Shown one piece after another: positions 37,560 to 51,196 of a DNA stretch of 64,000 nt; the first letter of the stretch is position 1; each line of letters starts with the position of its first letter. The notes under the pieces are model-generated. The model made no database searches and was not told where the DNA came from. It was given only the letters and a program-made list of their open reading frames with translations. The stretch is from Lithospermum erythrorhizon (lineage: Eukaryota > Streptophyta > Magnoliopsida > Boraginales > Boraginaceae). A program made the position numbers and the translations under genes. The stretch spans positions 1 through 64,000 of the forward strand of contig JADFUC010001668.1 in NCBI GenBank assembly GCA_019722365.1, written 5' to 3'.

Positions 37560-40500
37560 ACAGACAAATTGATTTATCTATTTCGATTTAAGTCTTTGTC
37601 TTTGGTGTATCAAATAATTTATTATATTGATTGATTCGGTTATAATTGGGTTTAGGTCGTTTAATACATTCGATTTTAGATTTAAGAAACACGTCTTAAT
37701 ATTTGATTATAGATGATTTGATTGTCTATTGGTTCTAGCATTTTTACGGCATTGGATTCCGAGTCCAAGCATCGGAAGAAAGTCTTTTCGATTATGTAAT
37801 GATCCCAATCGGAATGATGGTATTATATATAATTCTCACTATTCTCTTACATTAAGCATCAGGTGTTTCATGTTGATCCACAATCATGCTTTCAAGTACA
37901 ACAGTGTGATAATTCCAAGTGAGCGTATACATGCAAGTATTTGGGTTTGGGTGTAAATAAGCTGTTGCCTCGTTCTTTGGACTCACTTATATTCATATCT
38001 CGTCACAAGAAGATCTAAATCGGGATCATTTCTACATGGCTAATTCAAATTCGAGATCAATCATACATGAGGTGATCCAGAATTTCCCAATATATTACAT
38101 TCAGACCAAAAATAGTTATCATTAGTAATAAATGACTGACTGGAAAAAGATTAGAAATAATCGGATATCTTATTTGGTAAAATTAGAATACTGAAATGCA
38201 AACAACTCGGTTTTAAATTCGGTGTAGTTAGAAACTTTGTAAGGAGCGAGCGTTGTATTAAGTGGTTAAGAAAGTTATAATGTCGATCGATTGAAACATG
38301 TCTTGATTAAGCTCTTAGTAATGTTAGAGTGAAGGGCTGTTAGTGTGTGATTTAAATTTCAAAAATTGAAACAATGTCGAGGCCCCAGCATTGGAAATTT
38401 GGAATTAAGCCAAAATTTGTACTCCGTAGTCATAACAAAGGGTCCAATGCAGCAACAATTCCCCACATCAGCTTAAATAACGTGTTTTTTAGTGTGATTT
38501 GCATAGCTGCTTCCTGTTGATATCAAAATTAATCTACCAAAAACTTATGCATTCAAAGAACCTAATAGAAGCCAATAATGCTAACTCCATCTTTTTCGGT
38601 TGAGACAGAAATGTGGGTCAAAGTGTTCTGAGTATCCAATAAAATATAACCCTGCTTGTCGATTGATGTATTAAATAAATTGATCACACGAGCTACACGT
38701 GTAAAATAATAAGGTTTATGGGGAATTAAGACAGTAAATTAAAGTCAAAATTAAGTTTTTATCATTAATTAACACCAATTTAACTGGCTTGAGGTTCAGA
38801 AAAAGCAGAATTAAATGTCCAATCGAAGCTTGGAAACAAAATCACAAATTTACTGACAATAAAATAAACTATTTGGCATGAAATGGGAGTTCTGAAAAGT
38901 TCGAGTTTAAATAAAATACAGCGGAAGCAGGTTTAAGCTCCCAAAAAGTCGGGATTAATAATCGTTTATTTTCAAGAATCTCTGAGCATTTCACCTTAAA
39001 TGAAAGATGAGCTATTTTATGGAGTGGGACAAAGAAATTTCATAAAATCAACAGATGTGCATAAATTCAGCAGTTAAGATCGAAATTCGGTGATTACTAT
39101 TCGACCAACGGAAAGAAAGCGCTATAAATACACAATGTGACCGAATTAATATAAAGTACAACAATTTGTCTTGAAATGAAATAAAAACCATTATAAGAAC
39201 AACTGTGATGTATTTCTTCATGCTCGAACCTAAATTGTTTACTTTATCGAAAATTCAAAAAACGTTGTAACCTTCAACCTATAAACGTAAGCAATTATAC
39301 TAAATTGTAGAAGCCCAGTGAAAACATCTTGGCTGAACCAAAATAGGAGAGCTGGGAGTGGGACTAAAGGCTGAATTCTGCACAAACACAGTAATTTGGG
39401 ATCAAGATAAAAATTGATGAAATAAGTCCATTTAGATCTTATAAATCAAATAAACTACAGATTAAGCTATAAATGCCTGTGTAAATCATGTAAATAAGCA
39501 CTTTATAGCTCTGTCTAATTTGTCGGAAACACGGAGTAAAATTCTTTGAGCATCATCTTTGGACACTAGGCATATCCCATGAATAGGACTGAATTCTGAT
39601 AACCGAGCAATTAGTTATGAATTTTCAAAGTTCTATGTCAGAAATTTCAAGAAATTCCTTAGAACAGATTTTGAATAGATCTGAATCGACTCGATCAGAC
39701 CACATGAAGATACCAACTTTTAAAAGTTTGCTCTTGATACCTTTAGTTTGATGTGGATTCCCAAGCGGATGCTTGAAGCATTCTAATCACAATTTTAGTA
39801 ACGCACAAAAAATTAGGCAGCTATGAAGAGCAGTTACGGAGTCTATCTATAAATTTTCAAAATTCAGGAAATTTGGAATACACTAAATTCATAGGGAATC
39901 ACTCACGTGAATTTTATGACAATCCGATAAGTAACGAAGCGGGAAACAATTCACAAAGTTCAAAACAATATGCTGGGAATTTCAGCAACAAATTCATATT
40001 ATATGATGTTTGATTTCAGGCGATTTCAAGTAATTAACATGAAATTAAAAGCGAGTTATGACATCGAAGCTATATCCTATGTCATGAACAAATAATAACA
40101 AAGATAAGAAAGCTTACTTGAAGAAGGAAGCTCAAAAATCCATCGAAAGTACTTAACCTCAGTACTACAAGAAAACCAAAATCATGAGTTAATAGCTTGA
40201 AATAAATAAGAAAGCTATTAAAAAGACAAAATTTTATTCCTACTCTTACCTATGATTCGAAAATAGGAAGAAGAAAAGGAAGAAGTTGTCTCAAATTTTG
40301 TGAAGAACTATCTTTTATATAGACAAAGGTGGTGGAAGAATACGGAAATAAGAACGTGCCAGAAGTAGAAGTAGCAAGTTGGCAAAAAATAGAGTTTCCA
40401 TATTAAATAATAGCGATGACTGAAAATTCCACAAGGTCTCGGAAACTTTGGAGTTATTTCCTTATCCGCTTTATTACCTAAAAAAAGAAAAAATGCTTAC

Positions 40501-42150
40501 AGTAAATAGACAAAAGGTAATAAGTGGCCACCAAGTAAGCTAATTATTACCATAAAAAGTAAAAAATGACACCTCACCTTACCTAGATGGTTCGACCATA
40601 CTAGGTGCTTTCAGATTAAGTTTGATTTCGCGGACACAAATCTTGTTGGTTATGCCTTAAATCCAAATAAATGCCAGAAAAATTCAAAAATTCGTGAAAA
40701 TTCCCAAAATAGAATGATTTTAGGCTCGAAGTCAAAATCAGTGGCCATAAAATTATGACTTAAATTCATGTTAAACCTTCCGGATTAATTTTCTTATCTA
40801 CAAAGATTGGAAGAATAATTGAAAAACACGTAAGAAGATAATTCTAAATCTATAGATTGGAACTAACCATTAAATATTCGTATGACTAAAATTCAGTGTT
40901 GACCGGTGGTAAATTCTGATATGGAATTAATTTCTAGATATGGAATTAACGAGCTTCGATAAGGCCCAGGTAGATCATTGCGTGCAGTAAATCACGATTC
41001 AAAACAAAGCATCGTGTACTAAATTCGTTGACATTAAAAAGGCTGGGTGGAACCCGGAAATTTGCAATGTATTGCCCAGAGTTCGAGAATTTAACTAGAT
41101 AGTCAGAAATTTATTAAATAAATTCAATTAAATTCGATTTATTTAATGGAAAATGGAATTAATGATAAATTGATCTCCTTACAGGCTATGTGACAATTAG
41201 GTTTCAGCTTTGAACCTAATAAAATTGATTGGTGAAATGATGAGGTTCTACAGAGATTGGGCCCTTGAAATTAAATTAAATTCCAAAATTAGGTTTTATA
41301 CGTGGTGGCCTATTTTAGCTCTTCCTAAAAATCCATATACTTTATCGGGGAGAAAATCATCAAAAAATATTGTAATCTTGACCTATAAGGTAACAGGTGC
41401 TAAATTGTAGAGCTGGTAAGAACACAAAATCTTCAACGGACAGAAAATAAGCGCTTCAATTAAACGAGTTGAATTCTTTTCATAATAATTTGGTCAGACG
41501 AGAAAAAAGCGATGAAATTTGATCATTCGGATCTTATAAATCAATAAACTACATGATTAAACTATAAATGCCTGTGATAAATCACTGAAATAAGATATAA
41601 GGTGCATGTACAATGTGATCGGAAACACGGAATAAGTATTAAAGTCAGCACAGACGGTACAAGCGTATCCTTTGGATGGCCCGAAGATCGGGAATAAAAT
41701 TTCTTAGCCTTTTATTTCAGTCTAGATGTCAAGAATCAAAATTGCTAAGGTCCTACAACTAAACACAGAATTCAAATCAGAATCCCAAGTCATGGCCAAT
41801 TATAGACGAATCAAGTCTGACGATATATGGATATCAGCTACAAAGAACTTCCCATTTCGGACCATCAGTGAGCCAAGTCTCAGAACTAAGTCTTATCCGT
41901 CTGGGAATCATTGATCTAGACTTTATCCGTCTCGCATCCAAATTGAGGCACAAGTGTGATTCATTTAGGATGTATAGCGGTCAGGCATAAATCAAACACA
42001 AATCCCATTTGAATAGGCGCTAATAGTCCTCGAATCCAAATGAAGTCTAGACTACGTGATCAGTCGGCATCTGGCTGATCCAGTGCGTTTAGAGACAATA
42101 GACTAATAGTGGTTCTAATGGTTTGATAAACATTTTTGTGCCTAGATATT
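37560..42150 (-). mobile_element. Degenerate LTR-retrotransposon-like region
   Basis: A segment at about 39,238-39,660 recurs in diverged form at about 41,337-41,770, with 'gatcttataaatca', 'aaactataaatgcctgtg' and 'cggaaacacgga' in the same order, as if two LTRs or two halves of a nested element. On the minus strand, a TATA-like CTATATAAAAG near 40,315 is followed by a pyrimidine-rich leader and then 'actttcgatggatttttgag', the usual layout of the LTR R/U5 in Tekay-type gypsy elements. No coding domain is left. Confidence 0.4.
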
Positions 42151-42533
42151 CCCAAGGGATTTATTGTATTGAGCATATTTATAAATAATAAAGTTTTCTA
42201 AGCGATTTACATACTTTTAACCTAGATGATCAATTAAATTGAAATAGATGGATTATATTAATAATATGTGGGGTATATACTAAAATTACCTTATTAATAC
42301 ACTCCTTTATATAGCTTGGTCCATTTGAACCACAATATAAAGAGTTTATATGAAGCTTAAAATGTTGTTTCATGATACCATTTTAACAATTTGTAGTGTT
42401 CATATTAAAATTAATTGATTATAAATAAATAGAATCGGAACCTTATTAATAAATTATTTCGAGTATTTCGGAACTAGATTCTCGTTAATATAATATACCC
42501 TGTAATAAAGCATTTACAATAATTGCTTGAATG

Positions 42534-42690
42534 GGCAACCAACTTTTTTGGGGTTCTTTATATATTATTCATTCACTTGGTGAAACGCTTCCTATCAAGG
42601 CAACCAACTTTTTTGGGCAACCAACTTTATGCTTTTCAAGATTCTCAAACATAAAACATAACCGAGAGAGAGAGAGAGAGAGAGGGGGGG
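42534..42690 (+). promoter_or_regulatory. Proximal promoter and 5' leader of the bHLH gene
   Basis: A TATA-like TTTATATATT lies at about 42,557, roughly 130 bp before the start codon. Three copies of GGCAACCAACTTT occur at about 42,535, 42,599 and 42,615, the last two in tandem. A (GA)n tract ending in a G run (42,663-42,690) lies directly before the ATG, as is common in plant 5' leaders. Whether the triple repeat is a factor-binding site is not known. Confidence 0.5.
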
Positions 42691-45600
42691 ATGGAATATA
42701 TTGGTGAAAATGGCTTCTTGGAAGAGTTATTATCTCTAAGAAGTGGTGAACCTTTGGAAAGTATGGTTCCAACGGAAATGAGTGAGTTTAACAACAATAA
42801 TGGTTGGAATTATGATTATAGTACATTTGGTGGAAACCCCTTTACGGCTAGTCCAAAAAATGTCACATTTGAAGATTATTGTTCTTTGCAAATTGACCCT
42901 CAAATTCTTATTGATTCCTCATTTGGTGAATACATAACACCATCTGATGATGCAATATTATCACCTCAAGAGCTTACTGATAACTTATACAACATATACA
43001 CTACTTCATCACTTCTCATCCAATCTCAAGAAGATTCCAAGTTGTCTGGGTCGTGTATCAGTCCCAGTGTGGCTGATCATCTTCTCGGACCTTTGACATC
43101 AATTGATGTAGATGATGGTGAAGAAATATTCGCAAATGTTCTTAAGAATTTGGAAAACAATATGAAGCAAGTAGGAGAACCTAAAGTGGAAAAAATGGAC
43201 AATGTAATGCAGTCATCATCAACTGAAGGAGTAGTGGCAGCTACATTCAATGTGGATATTTCTAACAAATCACAGAAGCTGAATGGTCAGCCTTCAAAGA
43301 ATCTAATGGCAGAGAGGAGGAGAAGAAAGAGGCTAAATGATCGCCTTTCCATGCTTAGATCGGTTGTTCCTAAAATAAGCAAGGTACCATATATGCTAGC
43401 AATAGATAGTTCCCTTCTTGTTTCATGTTATTATATTCTTTTTCTTATCTCAATTAATGGCCGAGTGAGGTACCATACATGTTATAACTGCATTAGGATA
43501 ATAGATTGGGGATAAAAAGTAAGCAATGAAGGTGACAACATTGACACTGTTTATCAATTTTATTTTATTATTATTTTTTTTTAATTTTTTTTTTAAGTTT
43601 AGACACATTTTCATAACAATTACAACCTCCAATTTCTTTTAATCAACCTTTCTCCTCAGATAGCTTTTTTTTAGGTTTGTATAGCGCTTTTAAGGGCTAC
43701 TAAGCTATCATTATCGCACTAAGACAAATGGGTTCTAAACGCCATCCAAGACTCCGATCATTTAGATACAGCTTGAATTAAATAGCGCTTAATAAGCACT
43801 ATTTAGGTGTTTTGTAACCTTTGATCTTGTAATAGCACTTAATAAGCGCTATCTATCATATGTAGTACTTCCTCGTCACTAGGGTCACATTGACCAGCTT
43901 TTTAATAGTTGAACTTCGACCATAAATATTTTTATTTGCGTCAGATAATATTTGATGAAAAATATATAAATGAAAAGAATTTGAAATGTATTTTTTATTG
44001 ATATATTTTTCATAAAATGTTATAAAACACTAACAAAATATCTACTTCGGCCAAAATTCAACTATTAAAAGCTTAAAAACAAAATGTGATAATCTTTAAG
44101 ATGAATGAAAGTAAAGATAAACTAGTGTTGGTATATACAAATATAAAATATAAATATTATTGGTATATACAATAGAAAATATAAATTAACATCAAATATG
44201 TAGGTCAATATGATTCACAAGTATCTTTATAAAAAATATACTCACACATTTTCTTCACTCACACCAAACACAAGACTTATCTTGTAACTCTATTCAAGTG
44301 TGCCTACCAAACAAGACTTATCCTGTTGCTCTATCAAGCTTACCAAATAATGTCTTATTCTAAAAATCAAAAGATTAGAAAATTTGAATCAATCATGGAA
44401 TTTATCTATATCATATTATAAAGTGGGAGTATGGTGAAACCTAAATAATCAATAAAGCATGTCATGTGTCAATTTTTAATAAAGTGAAAGTTATATTTTA
44501 ATGCCTGATGATTTTTTAATTTGACACTTGACCATTTCTACGTTTAATAGGTAGTATATGTCATCAAATTCATTTAAAAATTTGATTAAAATTATGACAT
44601 CTGGTACTATTATAATAAAATATTTAATAGTAAACTTTCTTGGATTTAGACCCTAAACCTCACCGCATCGGGTTCCAAGTACTAATGACAAAGAACAGAA
44701 TTAAAGTGCGTAAATAAATAGCGACAAGAATTATACAGGTTCACCCCTCAATGTGAGAGGCATTTACTCTTGCAAATCCACTAATCAAACCAGGAATATT
44801 GTTACAAGTCCTACTACTAGTCAGTCTTTCAGTTTAGTATTTTCTTATATATCAAAAATCTCAACTACAAAGTCTACCAAGAACAAAAATAAACTCTCTA
44901 AGTTCTTCAAGAATATTAAAGTCATAATATTCTTCCTATGATGATTATTTCTCTATTTTATATATTTGTATGATAATAAACTCATAGAGAACACCTATCT
45001 ATTTATACACAAAAGACCTAATCTGACTAATATATTCTTGGACTTTAAACTGCTTAAAACCCCCTCAAAATTGCACATCGAAACACGCGTGACTCGCGCA
45101 TCTCCCCGACTGTCCAGATCGATGTCCCGATCCGCTCATCGTCAAGTTCGGGACTTGGGTCGGGACTTGGAAAGTCCGCACCAAGTCCCGATCTTCAAAA
45201 TACAGGAAGCCGAAAATGGCTTCATATTCTAACAATCTCCCACCTGAAGACATATTTCGGATCACCATCTTCACACCAATATGCAAAGAACTCCTCCCCG
45301 AAGTTCATCATCCAACCTTACTGAAGCCGATCCCAACTTCAAGATGTTCCGCCCAATTCTAGAACATCTTCGAATGACACCAACCTGACTATCGAAGAGA
45401 ACCCAAGATAGACATTACAACTACCCCGTTGGACTTGACCTTCATTCAGACAATCACCATGCTCTGCCTTTGCCTTCTTGATCTCCTTCCCAAACACCTT
45501 GGAAAACCTCCAAGATCGATTGGTTATCAATGAATTTATCTCTCTTCATTTCGCAATCGCCAAATTTCGACTTGATCTAATTCATCGATCTTCGATGTTC

Positions 45601-48600
45601 ACCAAAACATCCTTCAATAGTTAGCAACACCTAGAGGTCGGGAATATCTCTCATCACCACTTCTCAATCACACCTCGCCTAACTTGGGATGATTCATGCA
45701 ACACAGAACGAGTTGCAGAAATACACAAAATTCCCTCAAATCCCGAACTCATCAATAAATGAAGTATTGCATTCTGTCAATTGGGGTACCTTTCCGACCT
45801 TCAATGCAAATTCATTTGCATAAATCCTCACAACCTCCCGAGAACCTCTCAGTACATCAAGAACAAGAATTTGACCAACGACGATCCTATCTATCTTCAT
45901 AGAAACTCTCATGTCAAAACTCACCTGTTTTTCCTTGTATCCAGATCATCTACTCGTATTCTTATGAGAACTGTTAATCAAGTATAGTACCCGATTTCTG
46001 CACTCTTCGCTTATAAAGATAGCTCCCCCAAACTACCTTCCGCCATCTTCAAAAAGTAGTCCTCAGAACTATCACCATCCGAAATTAACTCACCGAAATT
46101 AGACTTTTTCCTAACTTCGGAATGTGCCTCACCTTTGCCATTTTCGTGTAATCCATTCGGCTGTTTCTATTCACATCTCTCATACTCACTACATCCACTG
46201 TTCACCATTTGCAAGATGAACTGTCCCAAAATTCCCAAAAATATAATTCACCATTATATCCCTGTCATGAGTAGCATGAAAGGACACTCTAAAATCTATA
46301 ACCTAAGAATCCACAAAAGCATTAACAAAGAGTACCAAAACATTAGAGTAATCACTCATCATAACATGAGCCTTACCCTTAGTATTGTAGTGCCTTTTCA
46401 TGTGACCCGTTTTGCCACAACCCCAGCACACAAGAGTATTAGAATTACTCCTTGCTCTAGACATTGAGTTCCCACTATTCTTGAAATCCCTATCTCCGGT
46501 TCTTCCTTTTCCCTTGAAATCTCTCATCGTTCCCCAACCAGGTAACGAATCCAACAAGATCAGACCTTGCATCTCATCATCAACCTTAACATCTACCGTC
46601 AACAGTTGATTAATAATGTTGTTAAAATCATTCAGGTGTCTCGCTATAGGTGTTCTATCTGACATCTTAAAGTGAAATAATTTTTTCATGAGAAATACCT
46701 TATAGTCCCCAAAAGGTTTCTCATACAGATCATACAATGTCTTTATCAACCCGTTTACAAGGGTTTTCAAGCACGCTGCATCAACGTTCTTCGATAGACA
46801 TGGTCTGACCACACCCAATACCCGTCTATCAAGCTTTTTCCATATTTCATCATCATATTTGTCCGGCTTATCCCTTAGCAGTACATCCAACTCTTTTCGA
46901 TAAAGATAAGTCTCCATGTTCATCTTCCAATAGGCAAAATCGATTCCACCGAATTTCTGTACAAAATGTGTCACAATTCTATTTCCTCTAGCCATTGACT
47001 CTTGAAAGCACAACCAAGCTACAACCTAGCTCTGATACCATTTTGTTAGGATTTAGGCCCTAAACCCACCCGAAGTTCCAAGCAATTAATGACAATGAAC
47101 AAAATTAAAGTGCGAAAATAAACAGACACAAGAATTATACATGATAACTCATCAATATGAGAGCATCATAGTTTGCTGGCTGCATCCACTCATCAAATCA
47201 GAAGATTGCCGCAAGCTCTACATCAAATCGCAAAGACGTTGCAAGCCCTTACCAATTATCATTTAAATATTTTCTTTTATATCAAAATTCAACTACAGTT
47301 CTACCAAGAACAAAGATAAACTCTGGAGTATAAAACCTCAATATTCTTCCTATGATAATTATTTCTCTATTTATGTGCAAGCATAAGCTAATTAGTATAT
47401 TCTCGACTTTAAACTCCGCTCAAAAACCGCCTTTGGCGCACATTAGAAACATGCGTCGGGACTTGGTGCATTCGACCAAATCCGGATCTCGGCCATTGCC
47501 AAGTTCGGAACTTGGTCGACTCATGTCCCGATTCAAAGTAGAGGAAACTGAAAATACCATTTATATTCTAACAAAACTATTACTTATTTGAAAAAGTATT
47601 TTCTTATTATAGATGATAAGTAATATTTTTATTAAAATTGTTAAAATTATAATTTTTATTTAATACTCCTTAATTATTACGTGCCCAACTAAACTAGTAA
47701 CTCCGTATCCCTTATGTCTTTACAGATGGATAAGACATCTATACTAGGAGATACCATAGATTACATCAAAGAACTGTTGCAGAGAATAAACATGCTACAA
47801 GAAGAAATGGATCATGAAGGCTCAAGTGACCAGCAGGACAATTTAATGAATGTTTTTAAAGATGTTAAGTCGAATGAAATTTTAGCCAGGAATTCGCCTA
47901 AGGTAAGACTGCTATCTTATAATTAGCCAAGGTATTTTTAATAAGTTATGTTCATAATTGCTGGAATCATTTATTTCATCATCAGATAGACATGATCAGT
48001 AACAATTCAATAAAATATTATTTATATATTGTTTTGTTATGAAAACTTAATTTTCAACGTAAAATTCATGCGTGGATCACCAGGAACACACACTTTGATA
48101 TTTGATGTTCCGCCAAGATGGTTCAAAGTGTTATATTTTTACAAAAAACGCTTGGGTTCGAGTCTCGTGTATTTTTTTTTAACTTAAACCATGTTCACAA
48201 ATTACCTTTTTGGTTTTCTATTTACGCCAATTGACTTCATAAGGCTAAATTTTTTTAAACTTTTAATTATATAGCTCTAAGATACCGACTTAATTCATAG
48301 ATACAAAACTACTTTGTTGAACTTTTGATATATATCAGATTTTTATAACAATTATTTACCCATTCCTTAAGGGCGATTTCTTGTCTTTCACTTAATTGAA
48401 CCGTGATCGACTGAACTTTCAAAGATAAAAGGACGACCGAGATGGTTTGAAACATAAAGTGATCGGATCGAAACATCGGGTAAACATAAAGATCAACTGA
48501 CAGATAGGTAAATATATCGGAGGTAATTTAGTTAATTCAACATTTGACAGTTATTAATGATTCAAAATACTTCTCTCTCTCTCTTATAACATTTTGGCTC

Positions 48601-50740
48601 ACCTCTCTCCCTTAATTTCATAATCTCAAGCCCCAATTTTTTCCACAAACTAATAATCTTAATCACCATCTTCATCTTCCCAATTCAAACCTCATCTCCA
48701 TCGAACATTGAACTCCATCAAAATAAGAAAAATAGTACCTTGTGAAATTTACCCGAACCTAACCTACAGTTTAATTTCACACATATCGAAATCAAGATAA
48801 ATATCAATCGAATCTTGAATTAAACTAAAGCACGACACCTGGCGCAAAAGACCGACAATTGCGAAGAGTTGCTAATTGGAAAGATTGGCAGCAAGTTAAA
48901 GACCGAGGATCGTAAGAATGCCACTTTTTCAATTATAATCTCACCCCATTTTTATAGCTTTCTTTTCTACCCCACGCTTTTTCTATATATCTCCATCACG
49001 ACTGCTGAGGTTGGGAAGATCAATCTCTAAGCCAAACCAAGATGACTTGCTGATATCAGCAAAACGGGAACAAAAATACATAAAAATTTAGGGAAGTCAA
49101 TTTATTATGTATCGATATGAAAATTATTTTATAAATTGAAACTGAAGTAACAAAATCGAGTGTATAAATTATCAAACGTTACAATAAGTATTTTAAATAC
49201 AAGAATTTAAATATGAATTCACTAAATTAGTTCTTCATGCTCATCTATATTTGCTTAATGCTACCAATCACCAATGCTACGAATGCTGATCTCCTCATGC
49301 TTCAAACTGCTTAATCGATCACCGCTGCTTAACTATCTTCATTTATCTATATTGAAAAAGTTCTACTGATCACCATTTGATTTGGCGTGAAAAGCACGTA
49401 AAATGCCCTTATCGGGAAGTCACGTGTTCACGCGACGTAACGAGCATCAACAAACATTTTAAACATTGGTGATCGATCGGTATCAGTTTGAAATATAGCG
49501 ATCAACTGAAGCATCTTAAAAAATATAGGTGATTGTCACGCCATTTTATCTGGCTAAAACTAGTAACTAAGATGTTAACGGTGTGGTTGGATGCGCTCAT
49601 ATCTTTACACCACGCCACGCTCAGTTTTTTTCGTTATGCATCCAAGTCTCTTGTGTCGGTATGGTAATGTAAATCGGTGCGATCTTGGGTTTTCTAGATT
49701 TTTCCAATTTTGAATAAAATTTCAGAAAAGTTTACTCTGCTAAGATATAATGCAAAACAACTTACCATTGACATCCAGTAAAAGACACAACCATTTCCTA
49801 ACCATTACATAATTAAATTTGAAAATTTAAATGGATACAATACCTTTAGATACAGTGAAATTGCTAGGCGCAGTTTTCCTTTTTTGGTTGCTTTTTCCTA
49901 AATGACATATCATGTATTGTTGGCTTCGTTGCCTTTGAGAATGAAGTTAGAATGTGAAATTATTTGAAAAAACTAATACTATATCAAATATGTCAATATG
50001 ATACTACTTTGTATTTACTGAGTTGTATCGTCTATATTTCTCTTATATTGAAATTATTTGAAAAAATTAATCACTAAATATATATAAAAGTCATTTAATA
50101 AGTAAGCAATAAGGCTTTCGCTTTCTCTATTTTCACATTATTAATTACTAAATTACCCTCTCTACAAATCTAAAAGTTAGACAAAATATTATCATTTCGC
50201 TAAGAATTCCATCTCTTACTGATAACTCATGCAGTCATTAGTTGATAACTCATGAGTTCTAATATGAATTAACTACTAATAAATAATAATACTCCCTCCT
50301 ATTCTTAATATAAGTCACTTATATTATTTTTTTATTTTTAAGATAGTGAACATTTGACAATTTTAAGCTTCATTTAATAATAATTAATTATCCAAATATT
50401 TCTTTTTTATTTTTATAACTTATTACCATTCATTAATATTTGGTTTTATTAATTAAGAATATATTTGACAAAATATGGTGTAAATTAGGTTAAATAACTT
50501 ATAATTTAATAAATTAAAACAACATATGAATGTGAGGGAGTATGTTTTATGTAGACCTATTCTTAGTATTATTATAATAGGTGTTACTTAAATAATCATA
50601 TTTATTTTGTACTGTAGAATTATAATTATTATTATTATTAGTTGACATTATTATTATTATTATTATTATTATTATGAGAACTATTTTTACTATTATTGTA
50701 ATATGTATTAGTTAAATAATCACATATTTGGGTAAAATTA

Positions 50741-50785
<45 letters not shown>

Positions 50786-51125
50786 GTTCCTACTTTCCTA
50801 CGTATACGTTATATATCATGATCCACAAAAATTTAACTTATACTTTTAAATCATACCAATTTAACCGACATAAAAAGCAAATAATCTGATGACGCAATAT
50901 CATTTATCAATTTGTCAATATATTTTAGTCGAGGATATCAAATCATAAAAGTATTTGTATCTCTATGGACATACATCTCACCTGACATAGCTTGTTATAT
51001 CTTTCTTCCAATCTGACATAAAATGTCAATTTCAAGGATACGATTACAAATGTCACATTCCGCGGATATTTGACACAATTTGGTACTGCAAATTAATACG
51101 TAAAGATATCTTTTATATGCTTTTG

Positions 51126-51196
<71 letters not shown>

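Larger units (their letters stand above)
44632..47578 (-). mobile_element. Deleted Ty1/copia element inserted in bHLH intron 1
   Basis: Two LTRs in the same orientation (44637-45234 and 47044-47573) enclose 1.8 kb. The flanking five bases are AAACT on both sides (44632-44636 and 47574-47578), a clean target-site duplication. The primer site next to the right LTR and the purine-rich tract next to the left LTR show that the element reads on the minus strand, opposite to the bHLH gene. Only a gag-like frame remains; protease, integrase, reverse transcriptase and RNase H are absent, so it cannot move unaided. The LTRs differ noticeably in sequence and length, so the insertion is not recent. Confidence 0.85.

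Noticed and set aside
43384..43515. Read-through of bHLH exon 1 to a 274-aa protein
   Set aside because: The extension after PKISK has no family similarity, begins at a GT donor, and exon 2 (MDKTSILGD) completes the bHLH in frame.
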